A DNA stretch of 15,353 nucleotides from a bacterium (lineage in GTDB: Bacteria; Omnitrophota; Gorgyraeia; Gygaellales; UBA12090): positions 1-15,353 of the forward strand of contig SCPY01000109.1 of assembly GCA_004299495.1 (NCBI GenBank), given 5' to 3'. Made by a program: the position numbers and the translations under genes. The notes under the pieces are model-generated. The model was not told where the DNA came from. It worked only from the letters and a program-made list of their open reading frames with translations, and ran no database searches. This document shows positions 1-6,382 of the stretch, in pieces. Within the stretch, counting starts at the first letter, position 1. Every line of letters begins with the position of its first letter.

Positions 1-897
1 CTGATGAGCGAATATATCCCGGCGAATAAAAGAGGGGCGTATTTCGGCTGGCGTAACCGCACGCTGGGTTTTATTGCCGTGGCCGCTTCGCTTTTCGGGG
101 GTTTGACCCTGCAGATATTTAAAAATAACGTCTTTACGGGATTCTTGATAATTCTCTTGTTTGCGATGTGCGCGCGGTTTGCTTGCGTCTATTTTCTGTC
201 GCTTCAATATGAACCCAAGTTCAGGCATGGCAGCCATGCCCGCTTTAGTTTTCTTGATTTCCTGAAAAGGGCAAAAGAGAGCAGTTTTGGGCGTTTTGTT
301 TTTTTTGTCGCGGGGCTAAACTTTTGCGTAAATCTGGCAGCTCCATTTTTCGCGGTATTTATGCTAAGAGACCTAAAGTTTAATTATTTAACCTATACCT
401 TGGTGATGGTTCCCGTGCCGCTTACTACGTTTTTGTTAATCCGGCGTTGGGGCTACCTCGCGGACCGGATAGGAAACTTGCGTGTGCTTAAGTTTACCGC
501 CCTTTTTATTGCCAGCCTGCCTTTGCCCTGGATTATCTACCGCCATCCGGCCTTTTTGATTCTTGTCCAGATTCTGGGAGGTTTTGCCTGGAGCGGGTTT
601 AACCTCTGCGCCACTAATTTTATCTTTGACAGCGTATCCGGGCCGAAGCGCACCCGCTGTTTTTCCTATTTTAATGTGATTAACGGATTCTTTATCAGCT
701 TAGGCGCGGCTATCGGAGGGTATCTGGCAACCCACTTGCCTGAGCTGTTCGGCCATCGCCTGCTGTTTTTATTTTTACTTTCTTCAACGATGCGCTTTTT
801 GGTGGTTTTGTTTTTTACTCCCAGAATACAAGAGGTGCGCGCCAGCGTAGAGCCCATTAAAGCGCTGGGTATAGTAAAATCCATCATATTTAAATGA
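1..897 (+). CDS. MFS transporter, C-terminal part (5' truncated by window edge)
   Basis: The reading frame is open from the first base of the window (a Leu codon precedes the first Met), so the true start lies upstream and about 298 residues are visible. The stretch is strongly hydrophobic with roughly seven to eight membrane segments. It opens with a cytoplasmic-loop pattern (IPANKRGAYFGWRNR) typical of the middle of major facilitator proteins. A motif-A-like loop (WGYLADRIGNLRVL) lies near residue 150, between two membrane helices, again as in MFS carriers. The substrate cannot be told. The TGA stop overlaps the ATG of rlmN (ATGA), which implies translational coupling and makes this the upstream member of the operon that continues to the sirtuin gene. 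The family call is fairly secure; the function is open. Confidence 0.8.
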   Translation: MMSEYIPANKRGAYFGWRNRTLGFIAVAASLFGGLTLQIFKNNVFTGFLIILLFAMCARFACVYFLSLQYEPKFRHGSHARFSFLDFLKRAKESSFGRFVFFVAGLNFCVNLAAPFFAVFMLRDLKFNYLTYTLVMVPVPLTTFLLIRRWGYLADRIGNLRVLKFTALFIASLPLPWIIYRHPAFLILVQILGGFAWSGFNLCATNFIFDSVSGPKRTRCFSYFNVINGFFISLGAAIGGYLATHLPELFGHRLLFLFLLSSTMRFLVVLFFTPRIQEVRASVEPIKALGIVKSIIFK

Positions 898-1937
898 CCG
901 ATATAAGAAATTATTCTTTGGAAGATTTAGCAAAGATTTTAAAAGGCTGGCAGGAGCCGGAGTATCATGCCAAGCAGATATTTTCCTGGATTTACCAAAA
1001 AAGGGCCGGATCCTTTGAGGAGATAACCAATCTTTCCCTGGCCTTAAGGAAGAAACTTAAGGAAAATTTCACTTTTAGGAAATTAGAATTAGCCAGGTTT
1101 CGTGAATCCGTTGACGCCACAAAAAAATTCCTCTTTCGTTTAGAAGACGGTAACTTTATTGAATCGGTAATGATTCCCGCCGAAGGGCGTTTTACTGCCT
1201 GTCTGTCTACCCAAGTTGGCTGTAAATACAGCTGTAAGTTCTGCGCCAGCGGACTCTTGGGTTTTAAGCGGAATCTGGAAGTGTGGGAGATTTTGTCTCA
1301 AGCATTAGAGATAAACCGCCGGATGCAAGGCGGTGGAGAAGAGAGGGTTACGCATATTGTCTTTATGGGAACAGGCGAGCCGCTAGATAATTATGACAAT
1401 GTTTTAGAAGCAATCAGGATAATCAACTCCAAAGACGGATTAAATATCGGCGCGCGCCGAATAACCATCTCAACGGCGGGGGTAATTCCGGGAATTAATA
1501 AATTATCCCGGGAAGGCCTGCAAATAGAATTATCGGTTTCTCTGCATGCCTCAAATGATACCACCAGAAGCCGGCTTATGCCCATAAATAAAAAATACCC
1601 CTTAAAGGATTTAATTTATGCCTGCAAAAAATATGCCTCGGATAGTGGACGGCAGGTTACCTTTGAGTATGCTTTAATCAGGGATGTAAATTGTTCAAGC
1701 CGGGATGGCCGGGATTTGGTTAAGCTTTCAAGGGGCTGGCTAGCCAAGGTAAACCTGCTTGTGTATAACCCAGTAAAGGAGCTTTCTTTTCAGCCGCCTG
1801 ACAGTAAGGAAATATCGGCTTTTAAACATCTCATACAAAATGAGGGTATTCCGGTTACCTTACGTAAGCCACGCGGACAGGACATAGAAGGCGCCTGCGG
1901 CCAGCTGCGCTTAAGGCAAGGTAGTAATAATGCGTAA
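894..1937 (+). CDS. rlmN: Dual-specificity 23S rRNA A2503 / tRNA A37 C2-methyltransferase RlmN
   Basis: RlmN is a radical SAM enzyme that methylates C2 of adenosine 2503 in 23S rRNA and of A37 in some tRNAs, acting in the cytoplasm on nascent RNA. The 347 residues fit the family. The [4Fe-4S] cluster motif CxxxCxxC is at Cys110, Cys114 and Cys117; the SAM-binding GTGEP is at 159-163; and GARRITISTAG lies at 186-196. The two extra cysteines of the ping-pong mechanism are present: Cys103 in ACLSTQVGC, matching E. coli Cys118, and Cys335 in GACGQLR near the C terminus, matching the methyl-carrying Cys355. The start ATG overlaps the stop of the transporter gene by 4 bases. The downstream DUF192 gene begins 8 bases before this stop. 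The enzyme appears complete and active by residue content. Confidence 0.96.
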   Translation: MTDIRNYSLEDLAKILKGWQEPEYHAKQIFSWIYQKRAGSFEEITNLSLALRKKLKENFTFRKLELARFRESVDATKKFLFRLEDGNFIESVMIPAEGRFTACLSTQVGCKYSCKFCASGLLGFKRNLEVWEILSQALEINRRMQGGGEERVTHIVFMGTGEPLDNYDNVLEAIRIINSKDGLNIGARRITISTAGVIPGINKLSREGLQIELSVSLHASNDTTRSRLMPINKKYPLKDLIYACKKYASDSGRQVTFEYALIRDVNCSSRDGRDLVKLSRGWLAKVNLLVYNPVKELSFQPPDSKEISAFKHLIQNEGIPVTLRKPRGQDIEGACGQLRLRQGSNNA

Positions 1938-2379
1938 AACTAGGCCTGTAATTTTTATCCTCTTGCTTATTTTCTGTCCGCTTTGCTATGCCCAGCAGTT
2001 AACGAAAGAGGTTTGTCTTCAAAATATTTGCGTCATCGCGGAAATTGCCGATACGGTAAGCAAGAGAACGCAGGGGCTGATGTTTAGAAAAAGCTTATCT
2101 GATAATCAAGGTATGCTTTTTGTCTTTGAAAAAGAAGATCTTTATGGCTTCTGGATGAAGAATATGCAGATTCCATTAGACATAATCTGGATTGATAAAG
2201 ATAGGAGGATAGTGGATATAAAAACAGATGTCCTGCCCTGTAAGGATTCCTGCCAAGGTATAATGCCGCAAGAGAATTCCCGGTATGTCTTAGAGGTTAA
2301 CGCTGGGTTTGTAGAGAAAAATAAAGTGAGGATAGGGGATAGGGTTGATTTCCAAGATAGAGTTAGAGAAAATCCATAG
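1930..2379 (+). CDS. Secreted DUF192-family protein
   Basis: The 149-residue product starts with Arg/Lys residues and a hydrophobic stretch (about residues 6-21) ending in CYA, read here as a Sec signal peptide, so the protein should be extracytoplasmic. The remainder matches the DUF192 pattern: an R-x-QGLMFRKSL turn, GMLFVF, FWMKNMQIPLDIIWID, and VLEVNAGF followed by GDRV. The DUF192 fold is a small beta-barrel whose biochemical role is not settled, so no activity is assigned. No lipobox fits: the Cys residues in the signal are preceded by Phe or Leu-Pro. The ATG overlaps the last 8 bases of rlmN, and the next gene begins inside this one, so it is in the middle of a coupled operon. Confidence 0.85.
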   Translation: MRKTRPVIFILLLIFCPLCYAQQLTKEVCLQNICVIAEIADTVSKRTQGLMFRKSLSDNQGMLFVFEKEDLYGFWMKNMQIPLDIIWIDKDRRIVDIKTDVLPCKDSCQGIMPQENSRYVLEVNAGFVEKNKVRIGDRVDFQDRVRENP

Positions 2380-3118
2380 GGTTTCCGGACTGCTTGAGGG
2401 CTGCAAAAGCATTTTATTCATTACCGGAGCCGGCATATCCGCGGATTCCGGTCTGCCTACCTACAGGGGAATCGGCGGGCTGTATAACGATAAGGCTACC
2501 GAAGACGGCATACCCATAGAGATGGCCCTGGCAGGCGAGATGCTTAAGGAGAGGCCTGAGATTACCTGGAAATATCTCTCCCAGATAGAAAAGAATTGCC
2601 GCAATGTCAGGTTTAACCGCGGCCACGAAGTTATCGCGGAAATGGAAAGGCGTTTTGAGCGGGCTTGGGTCTTAACCCAGAATATTGACGGATTCCACCG
2701 CGCCGCGGGCTCGCGCAATGTCATTGAGATACACGGGAATATGCGTAAGTTGGTTTGTATCAAATGCCCCTGGCGCGCAAAGGTCAAGGATTACAGCCAA
2801 TTAACCATACCGCCTGTCTGTCCAAAATGCGGCTCTATTGTGAGGCCGGAGGTAGTATTTTTCGGAGAAATGCTACCTGTTAAAGAATGCCAGATTCTAT
2901 CGGATGAACTTGCTAAGGGCTTTGATATCTATTTTTCCGTAGGCACAACCAGCGTATTTCCTTATATCCAACAGCCTATAATTGATGCGCATTATTCCAA
3001 ACGCCCCACCATAGAAATAAACCCTTCCGAAACCGAAATATCGCATATTGTGGATATCAAAATCAATTCAGGCGCGGCCGAGGCCCTGGATAGCATCTGG
3101 CAAGAGTATAATCGCTAA
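2345..3118 (+). CDS. Sir2-family NAD-dependent protein deacylase (sirtuin)
   Basis: Sirtuins remove acyl groups from protein lysines, consuming NAD and releasing nicotinamide and O-acyl-ADP-ribose. In this 257-residue protein the Rossmann motif GAGISADSG is at 28-36, TQNID at 111-115, catalytic His130 is in the HGN box, and a zinc ribbon has Cys138, Cys141, Cys159 and Cys162. RPEVVFFGEMLP follows at 167-178. The usual SGIPDFR is SGLPTYRG, and the next segment (GIPIEMALAG) and WKYL belong to a branch distinct from E. coli CobB; acyl preference is not predictable. The TTG start at 2345 lies 35 bases inside the upstream gene and is preceded by purine-rich GGATAGGGGATAGGG; no ATG or GTG fits better. 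The stop lies one base from the end of the convergent toxin gene. Confidence 0.9.
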   Translation: MISKIELEKIHRVSGLLEGCKSILFITGAGISADSGLPTYRGIGGLYNDKATEDGIPIEMALAGEMLKERPEITWKYLSQIEKNCRNVRFNRGHEVIAEMERRFERAWVLTQNIDGFHRAAGSRNVIEIHGNMRKLVCIKCPWRAKVKDYSQLTIPPVCPKCGSIVRPEVVFFGEMLPVKECQILSDELAKGFDIYFSVGTTSVFPYIQQPIIDAHYSKRPTIEINPSETEISHIVDIKINSGAAEALDSIWQEYNR

Positions 3119-3119
3119 A

Positions 3120-3434
3120 CTATTCCAGCGCCAAGGCGAATTTTATGGCGTTATCAATCTGTTCTATTTTCTCTGAGCTAAGCAGACATATTCTTTGGGT
3201 GAGAATTGATTTTCTGATAGTAGTAATCGTATCTAAATTGGCTACACATTCTTGTGGTAAGCCGTCTTTTTCATCCAGAGGAACTTCTATGGGGATATCA
3301 CGGATGGTTGTGGTTATCTGCGCTACGGTAACGGCATTGCGCACCTGGTAAGCTTCATCCCGGGAGAGCAAAAGTACCGGCCGCCTGCCGACAGGTTGGG
3401 GCTGCTCTGCCCACCAGACTTCGCCACGCCTCAT
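3120..3434 (-). CDS. MazF/PemK-type endoribonuclease toxin
   Basis: A 104-residue protein with the MazF/PemK layout: MRRGEVWW opening, then GRRPVLLLSRD (16-26), a beta-strand with the active-site region (QITTTIRDIPIEV, 39-51) and DTITTIRKSIL (68-78). MazF toxins are sequence-specific single-strand RNases that block translation. Arg18 or a neighbouring Arg and Thr41-43 sit where the family's catalytic Arg and Ser/Thr lie. The ATG overlaps the TGA of the antitoxin gene (ATGA), the usual antitoxin-first order with coupled translation. The TAG stop is one base away from the stop of the convergent sirtuin gene, with no terminator between. The toxin looks full length. The cleavage motif cannot be inferred. 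Confidence 0.9.
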   Translation of the reverse strand: MRRGEVWWAEQPQPVGRRPVLLLSRDEAYQVRNAVTVAQITTTIRDIPIEVPLDEKDGLPQECVANLDTITTIRKSILTQRICLLSSEKIEQIDNAIKFALALE

Positions 3435-3688
3435 TGCAGCCCTTCCTCATTAAAAGCCTCTGCCGAAGCTTTTTCAAAGGCCTCTATTTCCTGGATAGAT
3501 TCAGGTTTTTTCCCGTAACCCTCTTGGTAACGTTTAATCAGTTCTTCCTGTCGGCGGTGTCTTAACCAGAAGCGGATAGCTTTGTCTATAATGCCGCTTC
3601 GGCCAATGCCTAATTTCTTGCGGATTTGCTCTAATTGGTAAAAATCTTCCTTTGGTAAGCTGATAGCGATTTTCAAAGTATTACGCAT
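3431..3688 (-). CDS. Ribbon-helix-helix (CopG/MetJ-like) antitoxin
   Basis: The 85-residue product opens with a short beta-strand (TLKIAISLP, 4-12) followed by two helices with GIGRSGIIDKAIRFWL, the ribbon-helix-helix fold that dimerises and binds DNA. The charged, less ordered C terminus would wrap and neutralise the MazF partner. The start is set at 3688 because AAGGAGG lies at the right distance before this ATG. An in-frame ATG at 3724 is upstream of the -10 box described below and would not be in the transcript. The toxin start overlaps this stop. Autorepression by the antitoxin or the antitoxin-toxin complex is likely, given the palindrome in its promoter. Confidence 0.88.
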   Translation of the reverse strand: MRNTLKIAISLPKEDFYQLEQIRKKLGIGRSGIIDKAIRFWLRHRRQEELIKRYQEGYGKKPESIQEIEAFEKASAEAFNEEGLQ

Positions 3689-3714
3689 TTCTATATACCT
3701 CCTTATCCTACCAA

Positions 3715-3742
3715 AGTATAACATATTTCATACTAATGTCAA
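3715..3742 (-). promoter_or_regulatory. Toxin-antitoxin promoter with imperfect palindromic operator
   Basis: On the minus strand a consensus TTGACA (3742-3737) is followed after 16 bases by TATACT (3720-3715). An inverted repeat AGTAT-N10-ATACT spans 3734-3715, covering the spacer and the -10 box; over its central 18 bases 14 positions are symmetric. Predicted transcript start is near 3708, and the SD AAGGAGG follows before the antitoxin ATG at 3688. Ribbon-helix-helix antitoxins commonly repress from such sites, so this is the likely autoregulatory operator. Confidence 0.75.
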
Positions 3743-3754
3743 ACTATTTTGCTC

Positions 3755-4294
3755 TTAAACACGAAACCCGATTATCCTTTTCTCTTTTGCTGGAAACGGT
3801 TCGAGCATTTGTTTTATCGCTTCAAATATCGCCTTTATGGTCTGATCGTGTTCGGCGTATTTCTTCTCGAGTGTTTCAATTCTTACTGCTAAGTCTTTGT
3901 GGGTTAAGAAAATTTCTCTTAACTTAGTAAAGGCGCGCATAATGAGGATATTGACTTGTATAGCTCTTTCGCTATTTAATACGCTTGATAGCATTGCTAC
4001 GCCGTGTTCTGTAAAAGCATATGGTAGATATTTGATGTGTTTGCCTCTTTTAGAGATTTCGGGTTTTGTATTGTTTAAGGTCACAAATTGTGACCTTAAA
4101 GACTCTGCCTCTTCCCAGTTGAGCTGAAACATAAAATCCTCCGGAAAACGCTTGATATTTCTCTTTACGGCTTGGTTAAAAGCCTTAACCGGAACCCCAT
4201 AAAGCTTAGCCAAATCTCCATCAAGCATTACTTTCTTGCCCCTTAATTCCAAAATCCTTGCAGTAATACCTTTTGTAGCAATTATATCAGGCAT
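3755..4294 (-). CDS. ORF6N-domain protein (phage/mobile-element DNA-binding type)
   Basis: A 179-residue protein whose first two thirds match the ORF6N domain: ILELRGKKVMLDGDLAKLYGV (14-34), then VKRNIKRFPEDFMFQL, and AFTEHGVAMLSSVLNSERA with IMRAFTKLREI. The last 50 residues are a likely coiled coil (ETLEKKYAEHDQTIKAIFEA). ORF6N domains occur in phage and plasmid antirepressor-like proteins and scattered in bacterial accessory DNA; the target is unknown. GGAGG lies 6 bases before the ATG. The gene follows the 3' end of tRNA-Leu on the same strand and precedes the toxin-antitoxin pair. Its upstream region carries a 49-base element repeated near 9123. No integrase is in sight. The domain call is good; the role is unknown. 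Confidence 0.85.
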   Translation of the reverse strand: MPDIIATKGITARILELRGKKVMLDGDLAKLYGVPVKAFNQAVKRNIKRFPEDFMFQLNWEEAESLRSQFVTLNNTKPEISKRGKHIKYLPYAFTEHGVAMLSSVLNSERAIQVNILIMRAFTKLREIFLTHKDLAVRIETLEKKYAEHDQTIKAIFEAIKQMLEPFPAKEKRIIGFRV

Positions 4295-4304
4295 TTTTCA
4301 CCTC

Positions 4305-4353
4305 CTACTATATATGACGTAAAAAGAGGCTATTTTCGTTCAAATATTTTTAG
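4305..4353 (-). repeat. Upstream element, copy A (shared with 9123-9170)
   Basis: This 49-base stretch lies just upstream of the ORF6N gene, its end touching the SD. Written on the minus strand it contains TTGAACGAAAAT, a divergent middle, and ACGTCATATATAGTAG. The two blocks are identical in copy B at 9123-9170, while the middle differs by a few substitutions and balanced indels. It probably carries promoter or operator function for the downstream gene, but a TTGAAC to TATATA spacing of 23 is too long for an ordinary sigma-70 promoter, so the function is left open. Confidence 0.7.
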
Positions 4354-4396
4354 GGGATTGGTAAGGAATTGATTAAGGGAGGTGCTGTTAAAATAG

Positions 4397-4479
4397 TGCC
4401 GGGGGAGGGAGTTGAACCCTCACGAGGTTGCCCTCACCGGTTTTTGAGACCGGATTGTCTGCCATTCCAACACCCCGGC
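4397..4479 (-). tRNA. tRNA-Leu (anticodon CAA)
   Basis: The minus strand folds as a class II tRNA. The acceptor GCCGGGG (4479-4473) pairs with CCCCGGC (4404-4398) and the discriminator A is at 4397. The anticodon stem CCGGT/ACCGG holds loop CTCAAAA with anticodon CAA. A long variable arm (GAGGGCAACCTC) follows, and the T arm is GAGGG-TTCAACT-CCCTC. The long arm and CAA anticodon identify leucine. The 3' CCA is not encoded (CTA follows), so CCA must be added by nucleotidyltransferase. The 5' half overlaps the 3' end of a protein-coding gene on the same strand. No promoter of its own was recognised, so it is probably cut from the NfeD-operon transcript. Confidence 0.95.
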
Positions 4480-4922
4480 ATAAAAACAGAACTTTTAGGC
4501 GGGCCTAATACTATGGAAAGGATAATTCCTTCCTGGAGTTTGTCAGAGCTAAAGACTAAAGGAACAGGTATTGCTTCTTCTTTAGTTTTAACAACCGCGG
4601 GAGCGGCTGGCTTGATTTCTGATATGGTTTTTTTTTCTGCAACAACCGGATGCGGCTCGTGTTTCTTTTTTGCTACTGGCGGAGGATGAAGAGGATACGT
4701 CTCCGGTAGTGGCATAGGAAAGCGAAGGCCCAAGGTTTCTAACAACCTTAGCTTTTTCTCCAGCGCTTCTCTTTCCTGCCAGGAAGGAGAAGCAGGAGGC
4801 GGCTGGGAATAGGGTTGTCTTTCGGCTTCCCGCGGCTGTTTGGTTTTTTTGGTAAGTGTGGGGATGAGCCAGAAAAACACCATAATTACCAGCCAAATGA
4901 TTGATTCAAAAAGATTTTCCAA
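4434..4922 (-). CDS. Small membrane-anchored proline-rich protein of the flotillin operon
   Basis: I do not recognise a named family. The 162-residue product has one N-terminal membrane segment (about 6-22, IIWLVIMVFFWLIP), then a basic and proline-rich linker, a short helix (WQEREALEKKLRLLETLG), further Pro/Lys-rich sequence, and a conserved-looking block GIILSIVLGPPKSS near 130-143. The start is TTG at 4922, chosen because GAGGGAG lies 8-9 bases upstream within the end of floA and the membrane segment begins there. The ORF continues 46 bases into tRNA-Leu: its last 15 or so residues (from MPGCWNG) and the stop codon are tRNA-Leu sequence. This tail may therefore be incidental. Position after floA suggests a role with the membrane microdomain proteins; this is inference. 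Confidence 0.65.
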   Translation of the reverse strand: MENLFESIIWLVIMVFFWLIPTLTKKTKQPREAERQPYSQPPPASPSWQEREALEKKLRLLETLGLRFPMPLPETYPLHPPPVAKKKHEPHPVVAEKKTISEIKPAAPAVVKTKEEAIPVPLVFSSDKLQEGIILSIVLGPPKSSVFMPGCWNGRQSGLKNR

Positions 4923-4928
4923 AGACTT

Positions 4929-5903
4929 TTACTCCCTCTGTTTATCCGGCGGCTGGCCGATTTTCTCGCGCATTGAGGTATCTGCCTGGATATTGCGCAG
5001 ATTGTAGTAATCCATAACTCCTAATTTACCTTCCCGAAATGCCTGGGAAATAGCTAAGGGAATTTGCGCCTCCGCCTCAATGACCTTGGCGCGCATTTCC
5101 TGGGCTTTGGCTTTCATTTCCTGCTCTTGGGCTACTGCCATGGCCCTGCGGGTCTCTGCCTTTGCCTGGGCAACCTTTAAGTCCGCTTCCGCCTGTGACG
5201 CCTGCAGGTCCGCTCCAACGTTCTTACCCACATCCACATCCGCGATATCAATAGAAAGAATCTCAAAAGCGCTTCCGGCATCAAGGCCCTTGGAGAGCAC
5301 ATTCTTAGAGATAGAATCCGGATTTTCAAGAACATGTTTATAGGTGTCGGCTGAGCCGATAGTAGTAACAATGCCTTCTCCGACGCGGGCAATAATCGTT
5401 TCTTCGGTGGCGCCGCCTACCAGCCGTTCCAGGTTCGCCCGCACCGTAACCCTGGCTTTTGCTTTTAGTTCTATGCCGTCTTTGGCGACTGCCGCCAGAA
5501 CACCCTCTTTCGGAGCGTCTATTACCTTGGGATTAACCGAGGTTTTTACCGCCTCAAGGACATCTCTGCCCGCCAAATCAATAGCGCAGGCGCGCTCAAA
5601 GGCAAGGTTGAGATTGGCCTTATCCGCGGAAATCAACGCCTTGACTACACGAATAACATCGCCGCCGGCTAAATAATGCGCCTCTAACCTATCGGTATTC
5701 ACCGAAAGCCCGGCCTTGTGCGACATTATCAGAGAATTAATAATAACATGGGGGGAGACCTTTCGCAGGCGCATTCCCACTAAACTAAACATTCCGATAT
5801 GTACTCCCGAAGCTACGGCGCTGACCCAGAGCCGAACCGGGATAAGATAGAAAAACAGCCACATAAAGGCAAGGGCAACAAAGATTAAAATAGGCAAAGC
5901 CAT
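4929..5903 (-). CDS. floA: Flotillin-like protein FloA
   Basis: FloA is a bacterial flotillin that forms mobile membrane foci and influences membrane order and secretion. At 324 residues it is near the usual length of about 330. Hydrophobic segments at roughly 3-22 and 25-45 anchor it in the membrane. The SPFH-like part (KVIDAPKEG to RVTVRANLERLVGGA, near 125-165) follows. Then comes the highly conserved block TEETIIARVGEGIVTTIGSA and an Ala/Glu/Lys-rich coiled coil (QASQAEADLKVAQAKAETRR). It ends with GVMDYYNLRNIQADTSMREKIG, typical for FloA. GGAGGTG precedes the ATG. The gene is 2 bases after the short NfeD gene. The order long NfeD, short NfeD, FloA resembles the B. subtilis yqeZ-yqfA-yqfB cluster. 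Confidence 0.95.
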   Translation of the reverse strand: MALPILIFVALAFMWLFFYLIPVRLWVSAVASGVHIGMFSLVGMRLRKVSPHVIINSLIMSHKAGLSVNTDRLEAHYLAGGDVIRVVKALISADKANLNLAFERACAIDLAGRDVLEAVKTSVNPKVIDAPKEGVLAAVAKDGIELKAKARVTVRANLERLVGGATEETIIARVGEGIVTTIGSADTYKHVLENPDSISKNVLSKGLDAGSAFEILSIDIADVDVGKNVGADLQASQAEADLKVAQAKAETRRAMAVAQEQEMKAKAQEMRAKVIEAEAQIPLAISQAFREGKLGVMDYYNLRNIQADTSMREKIGQPPDKQRE

Positions 5904-5905
5904 TT

Positions 5906-6382
5906 TTACACCTCCGTTTTTTCTTTTACAGTTACTTTGTTTCCTTCTACAGCCGTAACTTTGATTTTCTTATCTTTATCAATAAAGATGCTCTCGGCAG
6001 CTACGTCTACGCGCTTGCCGTCAATAAGAGCAATTCCTGACGGCCTGAGCGTCGTGAGGGCCACACCGCTTTTATTTAAGAGTCCGGAAAGGTCCTCGGA
6101 AGAACTGAAGCCTTTCTCCTTTGATTCTTGCGAATCCAGCCGGATTTTCTTCCAGATAAAACTGCGGCTAAAGAGCTTAAAGAAGCCGACTACCAGCAGG
6201 ATGCTTGCCAGGATAGTAAGTATTCCCCAGAATAGGCTTAGTTTCACCGCGCTGTAGCAGCCGATAATCAAAAGGATAATGCCGGAGATTCCGGTAATGC
6301 CAAAACCGGGGGTGAGCAATTCCACTAAAAGCAGAATAAAGCCGACGCTTACAAAGGCAATAACCCTTAACGGCTCAGACAT
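5906..6382 (-). CDS. Short NfeD-family membrane protein (no protease domain)
   Basis: A 158-residue protein with three to four membrane helices (about 5-22, 25-48, 50-70; ELLTPGFGITGISGIILLIIGCY is the NfeD signature region), followed by a cytosolic linker. The C-terminal small beta-barrel (OB-like NfeD domain) runs over about 100-158, with NKSGVALTTLRPSGIALIDGKRVDVAAE. The ClpP-like domain of long NfeD proteins is absent. Short NfeD proteins typically pair with flotillins or stomatins. The ATG at 6382 was preferred because GAGGA lies about 9 bases upstream; an in-frame TTG at 6397 has no SD. The start lies 8 bases inside the preceding NfeD gene, so translation is coupled. The C-terminal domain is clearly similar to that of the preceding gene, suggesting duplication. 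Confidence 0.9.
   Translation of the reverse strand: MSEPLRVIAFVSVGFILLLVELLTPGFGITGISGIILLIIGCYSAVKLSLFWGILTILASILLVVGFFKLFSRSFIWKKIRLDSQESKEKGFSSSEDLSGLLNKSGVALTTLRPSGIALIDGKRVDVAAESIFIDKDKKIKVTAVEGNKVTVKEKTEV

Noticed and set aside
3120..3160. Duplicated tRNA-Leu 3' end marking the far border of an integrated element
   Set aside because: No stretch near 3120 resembles the tRNA 3' segment at 4397-4421; a similar search for the tRNA-Ala 3' end between 9074 and 9484 also failed.
3689..3724. Longer antitoxin start at an ATG at 3724
   Set aside because: The extension overlaps the -10 box of the predicted promoter and lacks an SD; ATG 3688 has AAGGAGG at good spacing.
4369..4689. Plus-strand ORF across tRNA-Leu and the small membrane protein gene
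   Set aside because: It reads the antisense of a tRNA and of a gene with membrane segment and SD, and shows no family features.
5080..5676. Plus-strand ORFs opposite floA
   Set aside because: Ser/Ala/Arg-rich translations typical of antisense shadow frames; floA itself is well conserved.
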